From Corynespora cassiicola (lineage: Eukaryota; Ascomycota; Dothideomycetes; Pleosporales; Corynesporascaceae), in assembly GCA_022059125.1 (NCBI GenBank), contig JAEUWY010000001.1:3968001-4032000 (forward strand): a stretch of DNA of 64,000 bases, written 5' to 3'. Under the pieces are notes generated by a model. That model worked only from the letters and a program-made list of their open reading frames with translations. It was not told where the DNA came from and did no database searches. Positions 19,348-29,359 of this stretch are shown piece after piece. Positions within the stretch are counted from its first letter, which is position 1. Each line of letters opens with the position of its first letter. Made by a program: the position numbers and the translations under genes.

Positions 19348-20505
19348 TTATCGACCAGTCCTTTGCCTCTGGACTTCGTCCCGGAAATGATTACCTCCTG
19401 GAGCTGGTCGGATGTCGTCGTCGCTCACGAGGCTTCCCAGGCTGTCGCGATGTCCATGCCCCGCATCGCTGTAGACGCCCCCAGACTGGGCCTCTCTCTC
19501 CTCGAGCCTAATGGCACCCTTCTTCCCCAATCCCAGGCGCTGCCTCCTGCTCTTCCCGGCTCCATACCCCTTGCTGCGACGACCCATGATGTTGCCCAGG
19601 CCAATGGTGCGGTGCTTCTTCATTCCCCACAAGAGTCCAACGACAACAATCAAGACGAAGCCGAGACCAATGGGCAGTCCAATCATGAGACCCTCTTTGT
19701 TGACCTTGGTCTGCGGCGAAGGCTCCAGATGCCTGGGAGGTTCGTTCTTGAGGGTAATCTGCGGGCCTTCGTAGGCCTCGGCCTTCTTGGATGGGCTGTC
19801 GCCCTCGAAGACCAGAGCCTGGAAAGTCAGATTATACATGTTGTAACCCAGCATCCAGTCCTTCTTCATGTCGACCGAGACGAAGCCCCACGAGTTGTCG
19901 GTGGGATCCGACGACCAGGTCTGCTGAGAGCTGTCGTTGGCCCACAAAACCTTGACCGTCACAGTGGAATTCAGCGGGAACTTGTCCGGGTTCCAAGTTG
20001 CATAGTACGTCTTGCCAACGTACAAGTCGGACATGTTCTGGGGCTGGCAGAAGGTCACGCTATCATCATTGCAAACAGGGAAGTTGGTGCTGACGGGCGC
20101 AGGCTGGCCAGTCCGAGAGAAGGTGTAGGTGGTGGTCGAGGATGGCTTCTCGTCTGCGCTAGTGGTGGCAGCGGGCTCATCAGTGGGCCTAGGGGCGACG
20201 ACCCGGTACGTGGTAGGCTCGCCATTGCTCATGGTGCCGACGACGAGACCCTCGGAAGCAATGCTGCGGAAAGACGACGATGACGACGACGAGCTCTCCG
20301 ACGAGGCAGAGGCCGTGGCTGAAGCAGCCGAAGTAGTCTCATCTGCGGCGTAGGGTCAGTCCACAGCGAACGACTGGAGGAGGTATGTGTAGTATTGCGT
20401 GTACTGCGGGAGCTTACCTTGCCTCTTGGCGGCTAGTGGGCCAGCAGAGACGCCAAGTAGGGCGCTGGAAACGGCAAGAAGCGCAGCGAAGCCGTCGAAA
20501 CGCAT
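19348..20505 (-). CDS. Ser/Thr-rich type I membrane protein, conserved fungal type
   Basis: Exons 20418-20505 and 19348-20342 give 360 residues. A signal peptide (MRFDGFAALLAVSSALLGVSA) is followed by a KR site and a serine tract, coded in part by repeated TCG/TCA codons near 20290. Next comes an extracellular or lumenal domain of about 150 residues with one short cysteine pair (VCNDDSVTFCQP) and several N-glycosylation sites (NMSD, NSTV, NDSS, NLTF). One TM helix follows (LMIGLPIGLGFVLIVVVGLLWG), then a basic cytosolic tail of about 100 residues (GRRSKGYGAGKSRRQR). The layout resembles fungal wall-stress sensors, but there is no WSC domain. The role is unknown; a surface or ER/Golgi membrane location is inferred. 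Confidence 0.8.
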
Positions 20506-21142
20506 CGTGGGCTACGTCGGGGCGGGCTAGGGTGGTGTTGACGGAACGGACGGCAGACTCCCTCGGGCTCCAGGCTCAATTGGCGCCGCAACAACGGTCT
20601 GCAGAGGAGGAGAAGGAAGTAAGGACGAGAGGTAGGAACACAAGACGCTGGCGATAATTATGGCCGTCTCGGGTTCGGCATGGCCTGACGACAAAATGCC
20701 GCAGGCCGGGCCCGTCGAATAGTCGAATAGGGGTTCTCTGGTGAACAGAGCGCGGGCGTGGCCCAAGCTTCACAAATTAAAAGCAGCCCGGGGGCGCCAA
20801 GGCCAGACACGGCCGCGTCGTCGACCTCTGTCGTTGTCGTGTTCTCTTCGACCTCACTGTTGACCCTTTTTCCTCAATCCTCGCAGTCCGCCTCTCCTTG
20901 TCGATCTCGCAGCCCACGCGCGCGTAGTCCGGCCCCCAAACGCGTGCCTCTCTCTCTCTCTCCCTCGCGTCCTTGGTACCCCACCACACGCTCAACGTCC
21001 CCACATTTGGCTGCGCGAACCGTTGCGCCCGATTGGACCCTACTGCTGCTGCATCGCATCATCAAGGCAGCCACTCGCCCGCGTCTTCAGGACACGACTC
21101 AACCTCTCAACCCGTCCATCCTCTCTCCACCACATCGCCAAC
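20506..21142. other. Divergent promoter region, about 640 bp
   Basis: This separates the leftward type I membrane protein from the rightward thioredoxin-like ER protein. It contains a pyrimidine-rich stretch with a (CT)n run at about 20947-20963, common in fungal promoters. No gene is seen. Confidence 0.55.
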
Positions 21143-22017
21143 ATGCGCTTCTCGTCGACGCTCGTCCTTGCCCTGCCGGCCCTAGCCCTCGCCGAGGAGC
21201 AGATCCCGCTTGTCGACAAGCTCAAGGGCTTCTGGAACAAGGCCAAGGAGAGCGTCTCGTCAGCCGTCCCCGCACCCTCGGCCCCCGTCGTCGAGACGTC
21301 TGCGAAGGCCGTCGAGTACATCCAGCACCATCTCACCCTCGAGAACTGGAAGGAGGTCTTGACCGTCGACCCGGCTGCGAGCGCGCCCACCACCCAGGAC
21401 TGGCTGGTCTACGTCAACGGTGGAAACACCACCTGCTTTGGCTTCTGCGGAAACGCGACCAAGGCCTGGAACGTACGTCCAGCCTGAGGCATCTTGTTGC
21501 GGAACCAATTGGCTAACCCCCGCAGGCTTCCCTGCCCGTCCTCGCCGCCCAGCCTAACCCCCCCAAGTTTGCTACCGTCGACTGCGACGAGGAGCCCATC
21601 CTTTGCAACTCGTGGTCGGTCGGCCCGCCATCGCTGTACTACTTCCAGATCCCCAAGCCCCTTGCCGACCAGTCTGCTCCCGCGCCCACTGTCCGCTATA
21701 TCCCCCTGAACCGCACCACCACCACCGCCGAGACCTTCAAGGAGCTTGTCGTTGACGGCGAGTACGAGAAGACCGCCCCTTATGAGGGCTACTGGCACCC
21801 ATTCAACGGCTTCCTCGCCCAGAACCAGCTCGCTGTCCCCGTCGCCTACGTTCTGTGGGGCTTCTCCAAGATGCCCTCGTGGCTCCCCATGATCGTCATC
21901 TCCTTCTTCAGCAGGTCCATCATGTAAGTTTGCCCTGTCTGAGTCGACCGTGACAGCCTCTAACGCATATTCAGGGGCCGCCGCATGCAGCAACCCGCCC
22001 AGGGAGGACGTCAGTGA
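21143..22017 (+). CDS. ER membrane thioredoxin-like protein, conserved in Pezizomycotina
   Basis: Exons 21143-21472, 21526-21923 and 21975-22017 give 256 residues. A signal peptide (MRFSSTLVLALPALALA) leads into a coiled stretch, then a thioredoxin-like segment (DWLVYVNGGNTTCFGFCGN). There the active-site-like cysteines are spaced CxxxC rather than CxxC. Further cysteines occur in VDCDEEPILCNSW. A hydrophobic segment (VAYVLWGFSKMPSWLPMIVISFF) near residue 225 is the likely TM anchor. The tail is short, basic and Gln-rich (GRRMQQPAQGGRQ). Orthologues are, to my knowledge, uncharacterised; an ER redox or folding role is inference. Confidence 0.78.
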
Positions 22018-22480
22018 GCAGGCAAATTGTTCGTTTTTTAAAATGACCGCACGCTACGACTCGTTCAGATATCCAGGGCGCTTTTCGGATAGTGCAGTTG
22101 TTGTAGATTGGTCTTCACTAGGGACGGTTCTTTCGATGGATACTATCTTGTAATGCGGACGTGATCAGGTACGAGTCACGGCCATGGAACGGTACGATTA
22201 GCGAACGGAGAAAATCTTCAAGGTATCATCACTATATAGGATACTGCTTCAATTTAGCGATTGGTTTATTTTAAGATGACCTTGAATCTCACGAAATGAT
22301 GCCAACTCAATCCTGCAAAGTAGATGCCCCATGCCGGAGCGATGGTGATAATCTGTCCGCTAGGCTGAAGTGATTGGCCAGATTGACGCGCGGGTGTCGA
22401 CATGTCTTGGCGCGAGAACCTCAAAATCTCGCGACGCTTAGAACTCCGCAACCTCACGTCTATACCCCATCACAGCCAAC
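22018..22480. other. Intergenic, about 460 bp
   Basis: This lies between two rightward genes: the 3' UTR of the thioredoxin-like gene and the promoter of the mitoribosomal protein gene. Nothing else is seen. Confidence 0.55.
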
Positions 22481-23436
22481 ATGGTCGCCATAATAAAACG
22501 CATGCGCAAGCTGCGCGAGGTACGTATATTGTCATAATGGCGCCATCTTAAACATTGGATCCGGCTAATGCAAGATACAGAAGGTACACACCTCCCCCGT
22601 CCGCAGCACCTCCGAAACGCATCGACGACCCCCCAACTCTCAGAGACCTTGCCAGGCCCATTGATATACTCGAAGAAAGTGCTAATGCATTCGTCGAATA
22701 GCTCCTATGGATACGAGTCGGCCCTGGCGCACTCATCCTGCCCAAGGAGGTGTCAAAGATTAGCATGGAGTTCAACGCCAGGATCGAGGGCGGCCACAGG
22801 GGAGCCAGGTACGCAGCGGATCTGCCACTCGCAGGATTCCCCTCTCTTATTTCCCCGCTTCTTCCCAGCCCTCCGAACCATCAGTGGACGGCCTACCCCC
22901 ATCCCCGTCAAGCCCCCTCCAGACGAGGCCGCTGTCCACACCCCGACCGCAAACCAACCCATGAAAGAAAAATACCACTAACCCCCCACCCCCCAAACAG
23001 GAAATTCTGGCGCGAAATGCTCCCCAGGATAAAATACCGCAACCCCACCATCCCCATCCAAATCTCCTGCCACAAGGACGCCGCCGGCCCCTCCCTCCTC
23101 CACATCTACACCTCCTCCCTCGCCAACCCCACTACCCCGGCAGCAAGCAGCACCACCACCGCTCCGCCCACCGGTGTCCCAGAGACGGCCACCCCGACCC
23201 ACACCATTAACATCAAGGACAAGCACGAGTCCGAGATCCTCGACCTCCTCGTCGAGAAGCTGCGCCCCCGCGTCGTCGAGCCCAGCCAGGAGGAGCTCGA
23301 CGAGATTCAGGCCATCAAGGATTTCAAGGTCGGGGCGGAGAAGGATCGCGTGTTGGTCAGGGAGAAGTTGGAGAGGGAGAGGAGGGAGGCGGAGTTGTTG
23401 CGGTTGGCGAGGGGTGAGGTTCCGCAGGCGAATTAG
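22481..23436 (+). CDS. Mitochondrial large-subunit ribosomal protein, MRP49/mL61-like (L51/S25/CI-B8 fold)
   Basis: A structural protein of the mitochondrial ribosome. Exons 22481-22519, 22702-22808 and 23001-23436 give 193 residues. The first exon codes only MVAIIKRMRKLRE and joins to LLWIRVGPGALILPKEVSKI, the signature start of this family. The third exon gives RKFWREMLPRIKYRNPTIPI, the second conserved block. A Ser/Thr/Pro-rich insertion (about residues 80-115) and a long charged C-terminal helix (LVREKLERERREAELLRLARG) are fungal additions. Intron 1 ends at AATAG|CTCC with a GCTAATG branch site. A micro-exon within intron 1 (TACAG|AAG|GTACAC near 22580) is possible but not needed. The related MRPL51/mL43 shares the fold and is the alternative name. 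Confidence 0.85.
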
Positions 23437-24849
23437 AGGGAGATGTGTTTTGGGGTTGTTTTTTTCAAGATCTCAGGGTGCTAGCATTCTAGACTGGGCA
23501 CACAGTCTGATCTTTTTGCAAGAGGTGGTTGGTCAGATGATCTGGAGGCGTGGATATGTATGATATGTGTTTACTATCGGAAAAAAGGAGCGCGCGCACA
23601 GCAGGCCAGGACGACAAGGCGAAGCGTGGGAAAAGAGAAAAAGAACCATGTAGATTTCATGTATATTGTACAATGGAACACCACCATCCACCGACCAACG
23701 TACGCATCCGCCCATGACTGCGCATCACGTGAGCCCGCTACATGCCACCCGACCACCACTCTGGGACGCACCTGGGCACCCATTCACCCAAGCCGGTCCT
23801 CCAGCCATCGACACACCCGTACGTCTGACACCGGAGGCCCACCCCTCGTACACGGCACCTTTACCGACCACGGCCGTGACCCTTGTACCCCAGACCGATT
23901 CTTGGCTGTGTGACCGCCCATCGCCGTCCTGGACCGCAGCGGTGACATATTTGCATACTAATCACACGACGGCTGGGCACAGAGTTGCGCACGCTGGGGA
24001 CACGTTTGAGGAAATGCACGAAGCCGTTTCTTGTGCTGCATTGCTTGACTGAGGGACCAAGAGGGCCGAGATAAGTGACTGCGGGTGTCAATTGGCGGGC
24101 CAAGGTGCCGAACGGTGCATGTTTTTTTGCTGGGAAGAGGAGGGGGCAGTGCTATGTAACAGTGTGATGACGACTCGATGAGAGGCATGGAGGGCATGCT
24201 AGAGGATGGCTTGTTGGACCCAGGGGCTTGGTAAGAAAACTGCCGGGAGCCTGGCCAAGCTGCAGCGCACCACCGTTGCAGTCCAGTAGGGCATTGGCAG
24301 CTGTCGTACCCCCGCGGCAATTCATGGTTTTCCGGGGACACGGTTGAGGAAGTGATTCAAACAGATCGCTCCGGGACATACAATGTCCCGTTGTTGGGCG
24401 TCAAAATCGATTGGCTGCGACTCGACTCTACTAGCACCGGTGGGTTGGTACCATGGGCCTGCATGAAATGAAGTGAGACACAAATGAAAAGGGTACCGGA
24501 TTGTTGTACTATTTAAGATGCGTGACGAGTCCCTGGTTGTATGATTCCAGATGCGCGCGACGTATGGATACGTGGATCGCCAGAGGCGCAATTCAAGTGT
24601 TATACCATTAGCCTACGGCCCACCACGAATGCCCTAGCTCGGTAGGACTGACGCAATGCTGGCAAGACATGGCATGAGCGAGAAGATCGGCCTGTCCCAA
24701 CATTTCCCGGGTTCCTCAGGCATCACCCTCCGCGGGAGCAATGATGGTGGATGTCCAGATGCCTAGGGCGGCAAGGGTATACAGCCGGTGCAGGCAGATG
24801 GCTGCAGAAGGCCGGCTTGTAAAAGAGCTCTAGACGCACCACGCCATAC
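23437..24849. other. Convergent intergenic region, 1.4 kb
   Basis: This lies between the 3' ends of the mitoribosomal protein gene and GET2. ORFs here are short, without domains, and appear by chance in GC-rich sequence. No RNA gene or repeat is recognised. Confidence 0.5.
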
Positions 24850-25862
24850 TCAGGCAGCAGCCCCACCTCTCCACCAGCTTGCTGCGCCCAAAACAAACAC
24901 CACCACCATAGCATCGCTCACAACCGTCGAGTAAATGACGCTGTATCGGCCGACGACTCTGACGTATCCAGCGTACGGCTCCGGTAGCATCTGTCCAATG
25001 CTACTCAGGATGCCGCTTCCCTGCAGCTGACCCTTCTCGATGAAATAGCGAGACGACTGCAGGACGACCTCAGATGTTGCGAAAAGGTAGAACAAGTGCT
25101 TGAAAGCCTCAGCCGACGGGTTGTCCACGGTCCAGTCGTCGTCTGCAGGAGGCACAGTGCGGGACAGCTTGCTTCCGGTAAAGGGCGTCTGCAACACCAT
25201 GTAGAAGGCAAATGCGAGCGAGAAGAGGGAATGCACCAAGCGCCAGATCCAGGCCGATGATTGATTCGGAGAAGGCTCGGGTGCAGACCCGCCTTGCATG
25301 GTAGAGAACAGATTGGCCAGGCCAGGCGGGAAGTCGCCGGGCGAAGTGCCAGGCTGTCCTGAATTGCCGGGCCCTCCTGGGAAGCCTCCTGCTCCAGGAC
25401 CCATCATTTGCTGCAACATGGCCATCATGGGATCCTGCGAAGGATCAGGCGCCTGGCCGCCGGGAGGGAACTGAGGCATGGAGTCGCCAGTGAAGGCGAA
25501 AGGCGACGGCACGCGCGGCTGCGATGACGGGTCGTAGTGGTGGGGCGCGAGCGAAATGTCCACCTCGTCGGGGTCTGGCGTCGCTGTCCCAGAGGCGGGG
25601 GCGGCCGTGGGTTCGGCCGTGGGTTTGACTGTGGCTAGGTGAGCAGCGAAGCCGACACATTCGACGACGGGCGAAGGGACTGGGAGGGCTCAAGAGCCGC
25701 GATCAGCTTACCTGGCACGTCCTTCTCCACGTCCCTGTGGCTCCCGCCCTGGAGCGCGGTTATTGCCTGCAACCTCGAGGCCCCGCCGGCCTGAATCTTC
25801 TGGGCACGCCTCTCTCGGCGCAGGCGGGCCTTCTCCTGGGCGGGAGACTCTGCGTCGGCCAT
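24850..25862 (-). CDS. GET2: GET complex subunit GET2 (tail-anchored protein receptor)
   Basis: GET2 with GET1 forms the ER receptor for the Get3 ATPase and inserts tail-anchored proteins. Exons 25712-25862 and 24850-25634 give 311 residues. The cytosolic N-terminus carries the Get3-binding pattern RLRRERRAQKIQAGGASRLQ, a cluster of arginines followed by a helix, as in yeast Get2 and CAML. A long Gly/Pro/Met-rich linker (PGAGGFPGGPGNSG) follows. Then come three TM segments: WIWRLVHSLFSLAFAFYMVL, AFKHLFYLFATSEVVLQSS and IYSTVVSDAMVVVFVLGAAS. The start is the ATG directly before ADAESPAQEK. A second acceptor (CCACAG) six bases further on would drop two codons. Confidence 0.88.
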
Positions 25863-27033
25863 GTCTTCGAGGGGGGGAGTAGTGGGCAAGTATACGTCGT
25901 GGAGTCGAGGTGGTGGCTGGCCGGTGGCAGGGCGGTGGGCGGGCTCTAGGGCGATGATGTCGTGGGCGGTCGAGGCTTGGCGCGGGTCGAGCGCTGGGCG
26001 CTTGGCACGGGCCACGCTTCCGCCGCCGACGCGGGAGCAGCCTCCGGGGCCGCGTTCGGCTCCAGTCTTGGGTCTTGGGCTCCTCGTGCGTCGCCCTGGC
26101 CGCCAGGCTTTTAAGCTCGTCGTCTTCTGCTCGCTCCACGCCTCTAACCATTCCTTTTCTCCATGATCAGTAAACAACGTGCCCTCACCGTCATTTGGTT
26201 TTGTGTGCAACTTGCCGGACCGCAGTGCCTACCACCCCTCTGCCCCAGGCTCGCCTGTGTCACTCATGGCTGCACCGTACCATGCCGTACCGTACCGTAC
26301 CGTACCGTGCCAAACCTCCTTACAACAGCTATTGCCTGCTACCTGGCCCTGCTCTTGCCCCTCTCCCTCGAGCAACCTTTGCCCGTCCAACATGCTGTCT
26401 CGGCTCTGCCGTGTATATTGCTTTTTATATGTATTCCCTGCCCCGGCATACGAACGGCATAGGTATGCCTGCTAGTGCTTTTCTAGCCTCGGACCCCTAC
26501 TACAGCCTTCTGCCGCCATGCCCAGGCTCTAAACCTTTGCCCCCTATGCGATCCTTCCGCTCGTTTCCAGCCTCTCGCAGAACATTGCCCTTGGCTACTG
26601 CCGAGTGGCTGCGGAACAGTCACAACATGCTCTAACCCGCGTGTACATTGGTGCCACAGCTATTCAAACTGGCCTCACCTGCAAGAGAGAGTTTGGGTAC
26701 AGGTAGCCACATGGTGGATTTCGGCCCGTCTCCAGCCCATGGTGGTGCCAATTACGCTCGCAGCCTCGCACTGTGTCCAGAGACACTCATGTCAATTTTC
26801 CGTGTCCGTGTGGAAAGTCGCTGAGCAGAAAAAAAAAAGACACCCATCTCTATGGGTCTGTCTCCTGCAGCCAATGTCAGTCCCACTCTCTCGGAAACCT
26901 CTCGAGATGATTGTACTTATAAGCCCCTATCTTCGCCTCTGCCTGCATGATTGCTCGGCCATTTCCCTCGTCCCAGAGCCAACCCTCACCGATCAGTGAT
27001 TTCCTTGTATCTTTGACGTTGCCTTTCTCAACC
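25863..27033. other. Divergent promoter region GET2 / lysine aminomutase, 1.2 kb
   Basis: Both flanking genes point away from it. It includes the CCGTA pentamer array near 26285 and an A run at 26827-26837. No gene is supported. Confidence 0.5.
26285..26308. repeat. CCGTA pentanucleotide tandem repeat
   Basis: Four perfect CCGTA units followed by an imperfect one, about 420 bp upstream of the GET2 start on the divergent side. Simple-sequence repeat. Confidence 0.8.
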
Positions 27034-29359
27034 ATGTTTGCGGCGACGACGCGGCCATTCTGGGCATGCCAATTGCGCAACACGCTGAGACCATTGCATG
27101 TGCACCACACCGGCCTTGCCTACTCTACCTTCGCAGGCCAGACTGGGATCAAGGGGGGCGACTACTGGTCCAGACTGCCTCCATATAAAGACGTCTCCGA
27201 AGACACTTTCACAAACTATAACTGGCAGGTACGTGGCAGCCCTCCACACACACTCACATGTCGCCGTTCCCTTTTGAGGCAAACATTGGATGCGGCTACG
27301 TCTTGGGAGTCCCGGCTGTACGCGGTGGCGTCGTCTTATCGGACCGATGAGCAATCCAATGCTCCTGTAGTTCAACAGTGCGGCTAACAGTCGGCCTCGA
27401 AGATCAGGAACACTTTGAAGAAGCCTCGCGATCTGTATGACTTCTTGGAGGCTGTGCTTCCTCAACACCTGCAGCCATCACAGAACCCACTCTTCACTGC
27501 CATCAGGACCAAGCAGGACTTCATTGACAATGTGGCTGCCGGAATCGCGAAGGCGTCCATGGAGACGCGCATCACCCCTCAGGTTCTCTCTCGGATTGAC
27601 TGGGAAAACGCGCTGGAGGACCCGATTCGAAAACAGTTCATTCCGTTGGCATGTGGCATCCCTCCCAATCATCCTAAGCTGATGCTGGACTCATTGGGCG
27701 AGGAGCGGGATACAAAGGTCCCTGGTTTGATCCAGAGATACCCTGGGAGGGCCCTCTTCCTCGGTAAGTTTGTCAGAGACGCCCCCTACTCGTCGTTACA
27801 GCCCCGCTTGGAGTCCCTATCTTGCCGTCGCCCTGTGGGTGGGGCGTTTGGGCATTAGGGCGTCACCTTTCAGTCCACCGAGACCACAGCGCCAAGCCTT
27901 GCAAGGCTTCCAGCGCTCCCTTCCTTATCTATCTAACCGCTGACCAATCCACCCAAGCCCTCTCCACATGCCCCGTATACTGTCGTTTTTGCACCAGATC
28001 CTATGCAGTGGGAGGTAACACGACTGCCGTGTCCAAGAAGCCACAGAAGCCCAGCCGCATGAGATGGGAGATTGTCTTCGACCACATTGAGAGGGATGCC
28101 TCCATCAAGGACGTGGTGGTGAGCGGCGGCGACGCCTATCACCTCCAACCAGAGCATCTCAGACTCATCGGCGAACGGTATGTTTGACAAGCAACCCTCC
28201 GCCCTCTCGCTGACCGCTGCTCCAGTCTTCTGCGCATCGACCATATCAAGCGCGTCCGGTTTGCCAGCAAAGGTCTCGCAGTAGCTCCATGCCGCATCAC
28301 TGACGATGACCCCTGGACGCAAACACTGATAGACATCTCGAACCAGGGCCGACGTGCAGGAAAACAAGTGTGCCTGCACACCCACTTCAACAGCCCAAGG
28401 GAGATCACTTGGGTGACGGAAGTCGCAACACGGCGTCTGTTTCTCAATGGCGTCATCATGAGGAACCAGACGGTTCTCCTCAAGGGTGTCAACGATGATA
28501 AACGCGTGATGGAGGAGTTGATTCAGAAGTTGGCCGACATGAACGTGGAACCGGTACGTCCCTGACTGACATCACACCAAGTGCTCGACCGTGGCGTCGA
28601 TCAACGATACTTCCACCCTCATTTCGTTGCCAACACCAGCCAAATCACCTTGACTCGCGACTGATGATATCATAGTATTACATATACCAATGCGATCTGG
28701 TTCCAAACGTCGAAGACCTCCGAACCCCGCTCAAGACCATCATCGACCTCGACAAATACATCAGAGGCAGGGTCTCGGGCTTCATGATGCCCTCTTTCGT
28801 CGTAGACCTTCCGGGTGGAGGCGGCAAGCGTCTAGTCTCTACCTTCGAAGAATGTATAGAAGAGGAGGGACAGAAGGCGTACAGATTTTCAGCCCCGGGA
28901 TTGCCAGGCAAGGAGAAAGAGCCTTTCTACTACTACGATCCTTTAGAAAGTCCCGCGGAAGCAGTAGAGGAAACCGCACCGGAAGCCGCACAAAGGAACG
29001 GGACAGACGTCAAAACCGAGAACTTGGCTGCACATTATGAGTCGACTGTTGCGGAGACTCCGCCAGAAGAGATTTCGGAAACCTTTGGTGGCACAAGTGT
29101 TGCAAGAACGACCGGCCACCTTGAGAAAGGTCAGAGCGTCACCAGTCTGCCCGACAACAGTCAAGGGTACAAATTCGACTCTCATGCTATTTCCGAGTCC
29201 TCTGGTCAGCTCAACAGGGACAAGAGGGTTCATTCAGCCGGCAACACAAGCCTGAGGTTTGATATGCGAGTTCGTAACAATACCGGCCACCCCGACTTTC
29301 CACCTGCGTATCATACCAGCCATGATAGGAGCGTTCAACAAGGAACAGCAGGCCATTAG
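27034..29359 (+). CDS. Lysine 2,3-aminomutase-like radical SAM/PLP enzyme, mitochondrial-looking
   Basis: Family enzymes convert L-lysine to beta-lysine with a 4Fe-4S cluster, SAM and PLP. Exons 27034-27228, 27391-27763, 27958-28177, 28226-28553 and 28676-29359 give 599 residues. The N-terminus is basic, Arg/Thr/Phe-rich and lacks acids, so a mitochondrial presequence is likely. The radical-SAM motif CxxxCxxC is present as STCPVYCRFCTRSY. SGGDAY matches the SAM/GGD strand. YQCDL supplies one acidic lysine-binding residue and VVDLPGGGGK gives the second acid plus the PLP lysine of the canonical DxPGGGGK block. By motif inspection the active site is complete. The C-terminal 150 residues beyond the catalytic core are acidic and low-complexity, a fungal extension. 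An in-frame ATG at 26947 exists but is a worse leader. The physiological role in fungi is unclear to me; bacterial ancestry is likely. Confidence 0.9.

Noticed and set aside
19177..20283. 368-codon rightward ORF
   Set aside because: It is antisense to the type I membrane protein gene, which has a signal peptide, TM helix and spliced first exon.
20758..21516. 252-codon rightward ORF in the other frame at the thioredoxin-like gene
   Set aside because: It is Ser/Pro/Arg-rich with no domain, while the overlapping frame gives a signal peptide and a conserved spliced protein.
26163..26635. Three overlapping rightward ORFs of about 100-146 codons
   Set aside because: They occupy the divergent promoter of GET2 and the aminomutase, include the CCGTA repeat, and have no recognisable features.
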